Below are positions 25,998 to 32,299 of a DNA stretch of 64,000 nt, one piece after another (the stretch's first letter is position 1; every line of letters begins with the position of its first letter). A model generated the notes under the pieces. The model was not told the origin of the DNA. It did no database searches and saw only the letters and a list, made by a program, of their open reading frames with translations. The DNA is from Hormiphora californensis. Its lineage: Eukaryota; Ctenophora; Tentaculata; Cydippida; Pleurobrachiidae. The translations under genes and the position numbers were made by a program. Location of the stretch: contig CM035360.1 of NCBI GenBank assembly GCA_020137815.1, positions 1,122,577 through 1,186,576 on the forward strand. Direction: 5' to 3'.

Positions 25998-26035
25998 GGC
26001 ACTCTCATGTTGATTCAAGATCTACCACCGTCTAA
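888..26035 (+). CDS. RNF19: RNF19-like RBR (RING-IBR-RING) E3 ubiquitin ligase, ten exons
   Basis: Exons by my splice model: 888-1061, 1333-1425, 2213-2327, 9189-9340, 17287-17379, 18502-18641, 21359-21521, 21839-21959, 25165-25245, 25686-26035. All phases agree and sum to 1482 nt (493 aa). RING1 starts with CSVC (53-56), continues CRHITC/CASC in exon 2 and ends CCPKHGC in exon 3. IBR is exons 4-5 ([21 protein letters not shown]). RING2 is exon 6 with CPRC and DGSCNHMTC; its Cys at about 229 is the expected thioester catalytic residue. Exons 7-9 encode [10 protein letters not shown], a basic run and two hydrophobic segments ([37 protein letters not shown]), the RNF19A/B hallmark of membrane anchoring. 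The C-terminus is shorter than in vertebrates (about 840 aa) and ends with a poly-Asp run from (GAT)n, then [13 protein letters not shown]. Introns 3, 4, 6 and 8 are swollen by mobile elements and a nested gene. Confidence 0.93.
1795..2205. repeat. GA-rich then TC-rich low-complexity block
   Basis: RNF19 intron 2. Purine (GA)n sequence at about 1795-2005 is followed directly by pyrimidine (CT)n to about 2205, so the two halves can pair as a long imperfect hairpin around a central gagctc. It runs up to the exon 3 acceptor and may serve as an overlong polypyrimidine tract. The reading frame across it is an artefact. Confidence 0.85.
2641..5255 (+). CDS. LINE ORF2 fragment: endonuclease C-terminus plus reverse transcriptase
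   Basis: An open frame of about 870 codons with no internal stop. It begins with the later half of an APE-type endonuclease (MGDFNF, then [12 protein letters not shown] and [10 protein letters not shown], the usual end of the domain). A basic linker follows, then reverse transcriptase: [27 protein letters not shown], the catalytic-Asp motif [28 protein letters not shown] and the active-site YADD. The tail [13 protein letters not shown] is common to CR1/L2/jockey-group proteins. It lacks ORF1 and the first endonuclease half, so it cannot move by itself, but the intact RT frame suggests a fairly recent insertion. Clade assignment within CR1/L2/Rex1 is not resolved. Confidence 0.88.
2641..5532 (+). 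mobile_element. 5'-truncated CR1/L2-like non-LTR retrotransposon
   Basis: Lies in RNF19 intron 3, same strand as the gene. It starts inside the endonuclease region and ends after a 3' UTR with tandem words (agagctgctgactttg twice near 5380-5435) and AATAAAAG near 5516. The 7-bp word GGTGTGT occurs just before (2634-2640) and just after (5533-5539), a plausible target-site duplication that sets these borders. 5' truncation is the usual result of incomplete target-primed reverse transcription. Confidence 0.8.
5590..5700. repeat. short inverted repeat with (ATT)n tail
   Basis: GTATACCGC near 5596 and GCGGTATAC at about 5659-5667 face each other. They are followed by about 25 bp of (ATT)n. It may be a SINE-like or MITE remnant; no class is assigned. 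Confidence 0.4.
6205..8492. mobile_element. TTAA-flanked fold-back element, 2.3 kb (piggyBac-like ends)
   Basis: In RNF19 intron 3. TTAA at 6201-6204 and 8493-8496 flank terminal inverted repeats CCCTTTGACGGCGA / TCGCCGTCAAAGGG. The two halves are inverted copies over about 1 kb: 6545-7340 matches 7590-8365 in reverse complement, with about 300 bp of unique spacer (about 7340-7590). Each arm holds about three tandem copies of a block of about 165 bp starting near 6780, 6945 and 7105 (words ggcactaaaatgtgt, aattggataattagctaatt). The self-complementary word gtatcatatatgatac recurs near each end. TTAA target plus CCCTTT ends fit piggyBac. There is no transposase frame, so it is non-autonomous. 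Confidence 0.85.
9401..9412. repeat. left copy of 12-bp flanking direct repeat of the LTR element
   Basis: ATATAATGGTAC directly precedes the 5' LTR. The identical 12 bases directly follow the 3' LTR at 17007-17018. Confidence 0.85.
9413..9719 (+). repeat. 5' LTR
   Basis: Begins TGGTGTAGTATCGG and ends TTTACTCTA. It does not end in the usual CA. It contains a GC-rich hairpin-prone part (repeated CTGCAGCGCCGAGC words near 9460-9495). Its 3' edge is set by divergence from the 3' LTR copy at 9720. Confidence 0.92.
9722..9739 (+). other. probable primer-binding site
   Basis: TGGTGGCTTCGGTCAAAG starts two bases after the 5' LTR. TGG is the expected complement of a tRNA CCA end. I could not assign the tRNA. 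Only five bases separate it from the gag ATG. Confidence 0.6.
9745..11589 (+). CDS. gag: retrotransposon Gag with four CCHC zinc knuckles
   Basis: Starts at the first ATG after the primer-binding site ([17 protein letters not shown], very basic) and runs 614 codons. An acidic/serine-rich N-terminal half is followed by a helical capsid-like stretch ([24 protein letters not shown] is its start, near residue 270). The C-terminus has four CX2CX4HX4C knuckles: [42 protein letters not shown] and [14 protein letters not shown]. Knuckles bind element RNA for packaging. Four is more than the one or two common in Ty3/gypsy Gag. The stop (11587-11589) lies just after a frameshift hairpin. Confidence 0.93.
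   Translation: MPPRKRKYAAPVRKSKRIAAMASEDIASPLRTPLSVVEEERVLVRANVYSKTTSDSTSSNGDERRTTEKNAETMPQSDSGAFDFYSFMDSMPAVQQPAPSHRVPSPVYTPAAKGAFLGEDALQRSDSCRVRALKKESRVETPLPTVNLKEAGKLFVRGATIPSPLRSVSAEDSEEEEEQYWYGYVDGRGYHPMSEKQEQTYRNFLARQRAGMPSQIDDPPRPVIIDPRGEPIRPTPIARRDCNPRQLAVDSDRESVSTDTLPRVRSEHRYSRFQKIKTPIYKSGDDFDVFLMKFLKYLKRSNVAWVELGEHLLESIECKDKYKRVNRLKLLGPEQRDPDLLISAVRSAIVDSVKDEEAERRKLMQMKQDTEESVEEFADRIREVAEYAFPSEIDRVVNQRMIEALQDGLIDTRVSELVCDLRSCNLNFDKVVVQAAKRAKRNQMFRGDVYRDPASTSPHSDNVFRMTSNVVEDNAPSAPARQTSGNAPASVPQCSKCNQRGHDDDNCWASMTCQLCRAHGHPAHRCERFRGRNGNSRGGRNSNPTTRSGGDRSSSYRGCYECGALDHRVAQCPIRARTVQCYSCYQFGHRAAECPQFQGNGGAIGGYPAATGRQ
11484..13676 (+). CDS. pol: Pol part 1: protease, reverse transcriptase, start of RNase H
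   Basis: Frame -1 to gag, entered at 11538. An aspartic protease with the DSGSS active-site motif lies near 11810. Reverse transcriptase starts near 12650: [13 protein letters not shown], then [22 protein letters not shown] in place of the common LPFGLKNA, and the active site FVDD near 13125. The connection region includes [24 protein letters not shown]. RNase H begins with [16 protein letters not shown] (first catalytic Asp) but stops at 13676 after 18 unrelated residues. The glutamate and later aspartates of RNase H are missing here and in the following frame. Confidence 0.9.
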   Translation: MLFLLPVWAPSGGVSSISGKRRGDWRLPSSNRSPVNTVTRTDVESGERRKTITTVSPSRSFAAVCSEEVTPPQEESVVKKVDSREQKTCQVVIEGQMGKHRVRAFVDSGSSISLVCKQIVQRMGMLDSMVPTSRKVFDFSGNPISLHGTIDLNFSVGTRVINQCFVVCGSMDTEVLLGHDFLSVNHCCLDYGWELFLLPGGESVSFAPRLKNVEKSHLIRGLQGQVVPPDSIAYIQGRLPQHLKSCVGMITPFGAVGEDGLLVASAVAEGRDQKVTLKVINISCHPVSIRNKQVLGRFGPIPEYRPISGVQWADQDSVVNKISIDVHERWTREELFDRLGLAKRQGPDMTEEEEGQLREILWKYRDVFSYDEYDIGCSNMYTAEIRLKEGAQPCWANPFPVPYKLRDEMDRNIEKMKEAGVVEELQEPSDWNSPIFLVKKKTAGSWRLVADLRCVNKECVGDSYPLPNLNHVLDSIGGDSIFSSFDLSKGFWQVPYTQESKKVTAFLHRGRQLCFARMLMGHKTSSSKFTRMMEKLLGTLPIEQVIYFVDDVFLSSKTVSEHLTRLDRLLNRFQTANLKISPGKTELLKKEVEFVGISISGKGVSITDDRVKSLTSLPAPKSRKEVSEVLGAFNYIRKWVKGFSSITKPLHNILSGPKSRPFVWSAECDRAYNHLKELVCEKTTLSIPDPDDPFQSYEVTVDASMDGYGATLSQELMCDDVRERKRWCWV
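11538..11584 (+). promoter_or_regulatory. -1 programmed ribosomal frameshift signal (gag to pol)
   Basis: Heptamer GGGAAAC at 11538-11544 is in the proper phase: GGA and AAC are gag codons, and slipping back one base gives GGG AAA in the pol frame. After a 5-nt spacer, 11550-11558 (GGCGATTGG) pairs with 11576-11584 (CCGGTCGCC) as a 9-bp stem with two G-U pairs and a 17-nt loop. The gag stop follows at 11587. The same heptamer type is used by several retroviruses. Confidence 0.85.
13648..15798 (+). CDS. pol: Pol part 2: tether region and integrase
   Basis: Open in frame +1 relative to part 1 from 13648; the two frames overlap by only 29 nt. The first 200 residues are acidic and match no catalytic RNase H. 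Integrase follows: an HHCC zinc domain ([10 protein letters not shown] to CVNCGSNKQ, near 14485-14610) and a DDE core with Asp in IIDHI (about 14685), Asp in [10 protein letters not shown] (about 14875) and Glu in [11 protein letters not shown] (about 14985). A C-terminal GPY/F-like module ([12 protein letters not shown]) comes next. The tail is proline- and arginine-rich. The D-D-E spacing is normal, so the core looks catalytically complete. Confidence 0.88.
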   Translation, partial: ESGKDGVGCSGSSQSATSNTADTRDEIPVLRSSSDEEVEELCGEDQPTRVQSDDLSELGSEQQSVNNLISRGDVTDVVVNQLHGVPDIRGSICEDEISLVLENPQFLTDGVPVILEDTEGTNVGEKGTEADGACDTDHFGFGWLDSCNESEVHHQTIYHVEPSCWCTAKPASTVPEVLEVNAIFDIPDGGGQLLNWREWEAAQKEDDIFLVVRNWVIQGSRDVVQANRTPTELMSLWKQFNLLRVEDGVLQRRWTFTSTGEDRWLILVPPDKRELVMNRCHGDLCGHAGVENTQLCLRRWYYWPGMESDVKEFVAACVNCGSNKQPRAYGRAPMARMMFHHFNDAIIIDHIVPQRKGNTPRRNNAILTISDAWSNFVIAVPVKSQTSEENRRTILESWVYRMGWPREIICDNHQGFRGAQFRRFFEIHGVKLTYGTAYKAASTARAEMNNKRTNTVLRATLHQMCPRNWDLHLAKVSFVLNCLKNRRTGYTANRLVYGRELNVPEMLMLDRGGDSEQSGEPNLSAEIYRSSKELRDISRRVRKNMDTDWGYAKRSYDKKCHDPGYSAGDQVFVRINCPAHKFGARWNGPFLVKRVLNPYLYIVSKSATEDKVINISKLKLYRKKQAGENTGVNVETVVDPVDPVPLIDLATGETQEEPIVIAPVVEPVPDTSHEITSFPSVPVQPERGGTAWAGRLRKRIAKVVSRISRAGSNRRG
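16198..16425 (+). CDS. small basic ORF between pol and 3' LTR
   Basis: A 75-codon frame from ATG 16198, encoding [20 protein letters not shown] and an uninterrupted run of eight arginines (from GAAGA repeats) before the end. No family is recognised. It may be an accessory RNA-binding peptide or chance coding in a purine-rich leader of the polypurine tract. Confidence 0.3.
   Translation: MRETIQLSSLVQPDDEKLKKRKQARSEDCWDKSRGMRGGCYIPEELEEIPTPAERRRRRRRRKLLFSSQQKIVCL
16685..16699 (+). other. polypurine tract
   Basis: ATAGGGGAGGGGGGA ends exactly where the 3' LTR begins. It is the expected plus-strand primer. Confidence 0.85.
16700..17006 (+). repeat. 3' LTR
   Basis: 307 bp, the same length as the 5' LTR and identical to it on reading through. 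It is followed by the right copy of the 12-bp flanking repeat. Confidence 0.92.
17007..17018. repeat. right copy of 12-bp flanking direct repeat
   Basis: ATATAATGGTAC, identical to 9401-9412. Confidence 0.85.
18420..18493. repeat. GC-rich hairpin repeat (copy 1)
   Basis: Contains small hairpins (GGCCGCTTCGCGGCC, GGCGTGCTTCGCACGCC) and ends GGCAAGGGAGGGGTAACTTC then GTTACC. A second copy lies at 42400-42456. The two differ slightly. It abuts the RNF19 exon 6 acceptor. Confidence 0.6.
19540..20430. repeat. 63-bp tandem array (dimer of about 31 bp)
   Basis: About 14 copies. Each unit is two related halves: CGAATCGTATTTTCTAAGCG plus AGAAATTTCC, and CGAATCGCAATTTCTTACCG plus AGAAAATTTT. Later copies are very uniform, suggesting recent homogenisation. 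Confidence 0.9.
20431..20684. mobile_element. small palindromic element nested in the array
   Basis: CCCCAAACTACTATGTCCCT near the left end is mirrored by AGGGACATAGTAGTTTGGGG near the right. Inside, GAGACTTGAAATTTGTTTTG is mirrored by CAAAACAAATTTCAAGTCTC. No frame of note. Confidence 0.7.
22203..22269. repeat. (TC)n microsatellite
   Basis: About 67 bp of pure CT dinucleotide in RNF19 intron 8, upstream of the nested gene. Frames across it are artefacts. Confidence 0.95.
22664..24115 (+). CDS. GT4-family glycosyltransferase, type II membrane protein, intronless and nested
   Basis: Single 483-codon frame from ATG 22664, chosen as the first ATG; ATG 22712 is a possible alternative. An N-terminal basic patch precedes one hydrophobic helix ([16 protein letters not shown], about residues 25-40), then a Pro/Gln/Ser stem: the layout of a Golgi glycosyltransferase. 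The catalytic part is GT-B, GT4-like: [45 protein letters not shown] (nucleotide-sugar fold) and [20 protein letters not shown], the EX7E-type signature near residue 365. Donor and acceptor are not readable from sequence. It lies wholly within RNF19 intron 8 (21960-25164), same strand, and is GC-richer than the surrounding intron. Lack of introns suggests retroposition or lateral acquisition. Confidence 0.88.
   Translation: MSFAMISPQANFHRTNMRPVRVVKFLSAILLLALFLLFILQDNPQHHQQSSPTTNNLPLKSGSLLTYSSYYLPPGLPPRPRRDNVSVLWVSSLTEGEGHRGFVQENLNFLIPLGQEVDIGWFAIDIPSSSDLLTNSNYLERREEEKLSLLTSYHRGKSMFMAGNFPITVLGCTPSEYPDIIPLLRNHSAVYKIGRSMFETTWIPAGWDALINEYLDELWVPTEFAREVYHKAGVLRPITVLGEGFDGEVFKKLPSPDEVVKLRQRFFPNCHPDDTIFLMVGKSEPRKGVEYVINAFGDEFRRGGACLYLRTKLTNVQQRLIRRRKGRVTRVRMFGMDALDYRDLVLAYKAADVFILATHGEGWGRPVMEAMACGLPVIVPLWSGLTGFVKEQYSLSIPVTRLEPAFPDEPWIIHGEKYSELHKWAGINVKAMRRQMRWAVDHPNERRDVGLRARVEMYGNFTRQHISRTVAGRLEDILLKFVL
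24785..25130. repeat. C-rich minisatellite before RNF19 exon 9
   Basis: About 14 copies of CACCTGTTTCCACAACCCC with TCTCTCCATT variants, ending about 35 bp before the exon 9 acceptor. It forms an extended pyrimidine-rich tract. Coding frames on either strand are artefacts. Confidence 0.88.
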
Positions 26036-27865
26036 TACTGCATACATGTAACATGAACAGAGTTATTGGGGGAGGGAGGGGGTTCATCAGGGGTCACTGT
26101 CTGGGTTTCATGATGTGATTCAGCTGGATTATATCACCCATGTACAATATAATACATCATGGTTGTTACTTTCGTAACCCTCGCTTCACCCGCGAGCAGC
26201 GATTACAGGGTCGCGTAATCTGACAACATCATGGGTGACATATCTAGAGTTATCTATGGTTCACGTGTTTTCCATGATTCACGTGTTACCTTGAGTTATC
26301 ACGTGTTACCTTGAGTTATCACGTGTTATCTGTGGTTCACGTGGTACCTATAACAACGCATTATCCCATTACTGATCCATTATTGATCGCATGTAATTGC
26401 ATCGCTTACATCCCGCTACGTGTGTTGTGTAGTACCAGATGAATTGATCTTCAATTCGAAATGGGTGCTATTCAAACCAGAGATAATTTTACCAAACTGA
26501 ACTGATTTATATCAGATGTGTATCAGCTCTCAGTTTGGTTTATATATCCCTTGATTTGTTCGTGCTGAGTGCTGTGTGTGTGCTTGTTCCGAATTGTCAT
26601 CCTGCTGCTGTCATCATGTAAAACTACTCGTGTAGTAGGTGACTGAGAGTGTGTAATTGTATGAGTGGGTGGGTAATTAGAACGAGCAGTTCTAACAACA
26701 TTTTTTGTCTTTTTTGAAAATTCCTGGGTAGGTTAACTGCAGATATCATCCTGTTATAGTAAACGTGCATTTGTAAAACTTGTTCTAGGATAGCAAAATT
26801 ATGAAAAAGATCTACATTCCATGTTTCTAGAGAATATATTTTTACAGGGTTTTTTTGCAGCGAGGTTATGCTAAAATCAAATTTGAAATTGAATATTCGA
26901 GAACTTTGTCAAGCTTTACCCAACAAAGACATAGTCACAGCTTGAACTAGAAGAAGGGCAATCAAAAAATTTAGAAAATTTCGTTTGAGATATCTTTGAT
27001 CTGACAACAGTTATCGTTCAACTTGCGTTAATTTCAAAAGCTGCAGATCTTGTAATAAGCTGTTTAAATTTCGCGAGAGTGTCATATTCTCTTTTCTTTC
27101 CTAACTGAAGACTGAGTTATTTCAATTGCGATCTATAATTCTGTCTTAGATCACACACCTTTGCCCCGCATTTCCGTGTTTATGCTAAATACTTGATTTA
27201 CAGTGAATGATTCAATGTCTCAATCAAAGTGAAATAATGTTTTCACAAGCTGCGTTAATTTATTCATTCTTTCTCTACCTCTCATGATCTGTCATTTTAC
27301 TCGTAATAGCTATTAAAATTCTAAAAGCTCCTTCATCCATTATGTCTCCTTCTTTTCTTTTTCGATCATTTGAGCATGATGGATTTGTGTGTGATGCTTT
27401 CAGCTGCTTCAGCTATTCATGTCAAATGGAATTAAGGGGGATAAATAAGGGATTTTTTTAGTGTTTGTGTGTACATATAATTATTTTGAGAATAGATAAC
27501 AATTTTATCAGGGGTGGCGACAATATATATATATGATTATATTTATCAGGGTGATATATATCTCTTGTGTATTCAAATAATATATTAATTGTTTTCAACG
27601 GAATTTATGTATAGCAAACCCGGTATTCGTTAGACTTATAAATATAACAAATATACTAAACCACGTGCAGTACATAACACTATCGAACATATACACACTA
27701 AAACAAGGCACGTACGTTCCAAAGTAACACAATTCATGATGTTGTGTAAACAGTTCCACTCGTTTATATTTAATTATACATAATTAAAGTAGATGAAGTC
27801 TCGGTAGAAACTTAATTATAATAGATATGGTTGTAAAGTTGTAAATTTCGAGCTTTTTTGCTCGT
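26036..27865. other. intergenic stretch without gene
   Basis: AT-rich sequence after the RNF19 stop. I see short direct repeats of ATCACGTGTTACCTTGAGTT (26270-26335), a GTTACT...CGTAACC motif near 26166 and nothing coding. Confidence 0.7.
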
Positions 27866-27869
27866 TTAA

Positions 27870-28936
27870 AGTAAGAGTGGCGCGCCGTGTTTTCTCACAA
27901 GACTTAGTGGATGAACGGGGAGTACCACCAGGACCATTGGTACGGTATCAAAAATTTCCAATGCTGTCTCGTTCATTAGTTATGACATAATATGTTCATT
28001 ATTTCAACTTTCATAAAATTGCTCTACAGAAAAATCTGTTCATTGTGGATTAAAATGGATGCTTGCATCGTGTTCAGCGTCAAAAAATAGCCGGGGTACC
28101 AAATTTTGGTGTCTCTACCTTGTCTGGGACGCGAGATATCGACAATTATTAAAAACGCCCAAAATGGGTGAGAGAGAGATTGTTATCTTTGGGTGCTAGT
28201 TGTTTGTGCGCGCCACCCACTTGTAACAAACTCTCTTTCTCTCACTTTGGTCGTTTTTGATATTTGTCGATATCTCGCGTCACAGACAAGGTAGAGACAC
28301 CAAAATTTGGTACCCCGGCTATTTTTTGACGCTGAACACGATGCAAGCATCCATTTCAATCCACAATGCACATATTTTTCTGTAGAGCAATTTTATGAAA
28401 GTTGAAATAAGGGTCACCACACACCAAAGTTAAAATTAAAATTAAAATTTGACGTTTTTGGTCATAACTCTCCCATTTCTTGGCAAAATTGCTTCATTTT
28501 GTGCTTTTTGGAAAGAGGGCATCGAGCCCGTTCTAAAGAGCTCAAGAAACTTAAAATCGGCGCAAAGTGCGCGGCGTTAAGGCGCATAATGCGTGTGTTA
28601 AAATTTTAAAATTTTAACGCACACATTTTGCACTGTAACGCCGCGCACTTTGCGCGGATTTCAAGTTTCTTGAGCTGTTCAGAACGGGCTCGATGTCCTC
28701 TTTCCAACAAGCCCAAAATGAAGCAATTTTGCCAAGAAATGGGAGAGTTATGACCAAAAACGTCAAATTTTAATTTTAATTTTAACTTTGGTGTGTGGTG
28801 ACCCTAATGAACATATTACGTCATAACTAATGAACGAGATAGAATTGGAAATTTTCGATACCGTACCAATGGTCCTGGTGGTACTCCCCGTTCATCCACT
28901 AAGTTTTGTGAGAAAACACGGCGCGCCACTCTTACT
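27870..28936. mobile_element. TTAA-flanked fold-back element carrying a second palindrome
   Basis: TTAA at 27866-27869 and 28937-28940. Ends are AGTAAGAGTGGCGCGCCGTG and its inverse. Outer arm 27870-28000 mirrors 28806-28936. Inner arms 28411-28605 and 28610-28805 are mirror copies (words GACGTTTTTGGTCATAACTC, GCAAAGTGCGCGGCGTTA). Removing the 28001-28408 insert restores one continuous palindrome of about 660 bp. No coding frame. Confidence 0.85.
28001..28408. mobile_element. palindromic element inserted into the fold-back
   Basis: Ends ATTTCAACTTTCATAAAATT and its inverse. The interior is also mirrored (GCCGGGGTACCAAATTTTGG vs its complement near 28300). It interrupts the left arm of the host palindrome at GTTCATT/AGGGTC; flanking TA bases suggest a TA target. 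Confidence 0.75.
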
Positions 28937-29266
28937 TTAAGGAATTGACTGTCATTATTTTGCATAAAGAAGACATGGTTTTACCACTAGACGTTATATA
29001 TGATAATGATAGCAATCAGGAGACGAGACACGATCCATCATCTTTTGACACCTTTTTTCCGTGCAGCAACAGTGATGGCAAGTCTGGGGTTTAGTCTCGT
29101 TTCCTCTGTAATCTTCCTCTCTCGTCCTGCAGGAATTATATATGGTTTACTCTGAAACTGTACTAAAAATAATCATATGCCAGTGGTGAACCACGTAGTG
29201 AATAATAATGAAGCAATTTGGCCAAAAAATGGCAGAGTTATGACCAAAAATGTCTAAATTTTGTGG

Positions 29267-29378
29267 TGTGACTTTACCGCTAACCTAATGAATATATTCA
29301 CTATTACTAGGTTAGCGGTAAAGTCACACATATATAGAATATAATGAGACATATATGTCTCATTATATTCTACTATTA
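29267..29378. repeat. two adjacent small perfect hairpins
   Basis: GTGTGACTTTACCGCTAACC is mirrored at about 29309-29330. Then TAGAATATAATGAGACATAT is followed by its own complement. The preceding 29210-29260 resembles the arm of the 27870-28936 element, so this may be a decayed relative. Confidence 0.65.
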
Positions 29379-29469
29379 TACCTGCACTGGAGCCTCTGAT
29401 GGACGGTAAAACTTTGTAGGGGGAGGGTCTCTTCATCCTGGATGCCTTGTCAACGATCTCCTTAAAGAA

Positions 29470-29910
29470 AGGAGATAAGAGGGGGTCATGGTCAGGGGGA
29501 TGTCCGGAGGGGTGTCAGGAGAGGGGTGTTAGGAGAGGGGTGTTAGGAGAGGGGTGTCAGAAGAGGGGTGTCAGGAGAGGGGTGTCAGGAGGGGGTGTCA
29601 GGAGAGGGGTGTCAGGAGAGGGGTGTTAGGAGAGGGTGTCAGGAGAGGGGTGTTAGGAGAGGGGTGTTAGGAGGTGGTGTCAGGAGAGGGGTCAGGAGAG
29701 GGCCGGTGTCAGGAGAGGGCCGGTGTCAGGAGAGGGGTGTCAGAAGGTGGTGACAGGAGAGGGGTGTCAGAAGGTGGTGACAGGAGAGGGGTGACAGGAG
29801 AGGGGTGTTACTAGGAGAGGGGAGTCAGGAGAGGGTGTCAGGAGGTGGTGACAGGAGAGGGGTGTCAGGAGAGGGGTGTCAGGAGAGGGGTGTCAGAAGG
29901 GGTTGTCCGG
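29470..29910. repeat. G-rich 14-bp minisatellite
   Basis: About 30 degenerate copies of GGTGTCAGGAGAGG. The long + strand frames here are products of the repeat. Confidence 0.92.
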
Positions 29911-29940
29911 AGATGCTTTAGTTAAACTACCCCCTGTCTC

Positions 29941-29961
29941 TGTCAGACCATTGGTCTGACA
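29941..29961. repeat. TGTCAG...CTGACA dispersed palindrome, perfect copy
   Basis: TGTCAGACCATTGGTCTGAC plus A is a perfect palindrome around a central T. Related copies lie at 30621-30640, 30681-30702, 32829-32849, 33092-33111, 39057-39078, 39098-39118, 49962-49982 and 54042-54062. Confidence 0.75.
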
Positions 29962-29975
29962 GTGACAGCCCTTCC

Positions 29976-30054
29976 GTTTTGAGAATGAAAGTGCATTCAA
30001 AATACCGTTCAGAACTTCTCTATACGGCATGAAGTGCACTTTCATTCTCAAAAC
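29976..30054. repeat. short hairpin
   Basis: GTTTTGAGAATGAAAGTGCA is mirrored by TGCACTTTCATTCTCAAAAC around a 39-bp loop. Confidence 0.8.
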
Positions 30055-30981
30055 AGAAAAAGACAAGGGATAGTTATATTGATGGTTTCGCAGTTTGCTT
30101 TCCAAGTACATAATATAAGCAAAATCATTATTGTTTGAATTTTCTTTGTTTGACCGTATTTGAAAAAATAGCAACGAGACAAGCTGCATAACTGCACCTT
30201 CTCAACCGCTTTTGGAAACTTTTAATTCTCTCAGTCTCACAGAATGTTCTCTCCCTTTGAGATACTGCTGCAACTTGTTACTCAACAAGCTGCAACAAGG
30301 TGTCCATTATTTAGATCTTAATTTAGTAGAATTTGGAATTAAACATGACATAATATCGATTATATTTAAGGACCGCATACCGGCTAGGTTGGAAATTTGA
30401 ATGCAAATTTCATTAGAGTTAGATACACAGTTAGGTATAAATTTAATCAGCTTCAATAGCAGTGTGGATCGAAGCTATTTGCACCTCTACTGATTCGTAT
30501 CTCGAGCCATGCAATCAGTAGATTGATTTCTCTTTGCTTCATCAAACCTAGTACACTGTTCAGTGTTCTACTAAACAGATCACAAGACTTTGTACTAGAT
30601 ACAAGAGGTTCTTCTGCTTCTGTCAGAGCATTGACCTGACCCATTCTCGTTTCTCTCAAATTTGGAGCGTGCGAGAACTGTGGTCAGAGCATTGGCCTGA
30701 CAGTTCTGCTTTATAACTCTGCAAAATTGTATAACTTTGTTGGCAGCAAGGGCCAAGGGTCTGATAGAGCCTCTTATAGCACCATGTTCATTTAATTCAT
30801 ATTACTCGACCATGCCCGATGTGGCTCACAAATTTCGTTTGAGAAACGCGGTGACTCAATGACTGATCATGTCCCTTGATCTGCCGAACCCTCACCTAGT
30901 GCAGTGTCCCAATCCCATGATGAAATGATTAATATGATATCATATATATTCAGAAAGCTAGGGGCGCCACCTGCCATTTAA

Positions 30982-32284
30982 GGGTACACCTGGCGTTTTT
31001 CATCATCGAGTGCCCAACCAAATGACTTCACCAGGGTTTAGGTCATACAAAATGGACCTCAAATATGCAATTTTAGCCCTAAAGTCGAATTCATATTTTT
31101 GCTACAGCCTATTTTCAAAGTGGCGTTTTTTCAATTTTTGTTGGAATTTTTAACCTCAGGACCACTTTTTTTGAGATAGAAACATTAAATTCTTGAAATT
31201 TGAAGAGAATATAAAGGTGAATAAGCCCAAAGAAGGATTTTTGAAATGGAGCTTATTTCTGGCCATGAGAAGGGTTTACTTTTTTGCTTCTTTGACACGC
31301 TGGCTGAGAATGTTCCCATGCTTCATTAGAGATGAAAATCTGGAAATAGTTGCTCAAAACGATTATCTATGTGGCCCAAAAATTTTGGAACTTTCCCGCC
31401 AAAGATGTGGTGTACAGAGCTTGTTTTGTGAAACCCGTCTTTTTGAAAAAGAGAGGAATTCCCTGTATCTCCAAAACGGATGATCGTAGAGACCTGGGAC
31501 CAAGCTTAATCGATTCAGAAGGTCCGATTTTGGGGGGGTCTTCTGAGAGACATTTTGCTCCTACTCCAACCGTTTTTGCTGTAATTGCGAAAAAGGTATC
31601 AGCAAGTAAGGGGGAAATCAGCCCGAAGCAGGCTACTGGAATAGAGTTGTTCCCCCTTTTCATAGAATTGGTTTTTTGCAATTACAGCAAAAACGGTTGG
31701 AGTAGGAGCAAAATGTCTCTCAGAAGACCCCCCCAAAATCGGACCTTCTGAATCGATTAAGTTTGGTCCCAGGTCTCTACGATCATCCGTTTTGGAGATA
31801 CAGGGAATTCCTCTCTTTTTCAAAAAGACGGGTTTCACAAAACAAGCTCTGTACACCACATCTTTGGCGGGAAAGTTCCAAAATTTTTGGGCCACATAGA
31901 TAATCGTTTTGAGCAACTATTTCCAGATTTTCATCTCTAATGAAGCATGGGAAAATTCTCAGCCAGCGTGTCAAAGAAGCAAAAAAGTAAACCCTTCTCA
32001 TGGCCAGAAATAAGCTCCATTTCAAAAATCCTTCTTTGGGCTTATTCACCTTTATATTCTCTTCAAATTTCAAGAATTTAATGTTTCTATCTCAAAAAAA
32101 GTGGTCCTGAGGTTAAAAATTCCAACAAAAATTGAAAAAACGCCACTTTGAAAATAGGCTGTAGCAAAAATATGAATTCGACTTTAGGGCTAAAATTGCA
32201 TATTTGAGGTCCATTTTGTATGACCTAAACCCTGGTGAAGTCATTTGGTTGGGCACTCGATGATGAAAAACGCCAGGTGTACCC
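30982..32284. mobile_element. near-perfect fold-back element, 1.3 kb, TTAA-flanked
   Basis: TTAA at 30978-30981 and 32285-32288. Ends GGGTACACCTGGCGTTTTTC and its inverse. Arms of about 610 bp (30982-31594, 31675-32284) are almost identical in reverse complement; the two mirrored 96-codon frames (31193-31483 +, 31783-32073 -) differ at one residue. A unique loop of about 80 bp separates them. The mirrored frames resemble no known protein and are probably not genes. Three extra bases (CAT/ATG) outside TTAA also mirror, so the exact border is uncertain. Confidence 0.85.
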
Positions 32285-32299
32285 TTAAATGACCGTGCC

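Noticed and set aside
29447-29753. Gly/Arg-rich frames
   Set aside because: Degenerate 14-bp G-rich minisatellite.
31193-32073. Mirrored 96-codon frames as a gene pair
   Set aside because: They are the two arms of a fold-back element, with no recognisable domain and no upstream signals.
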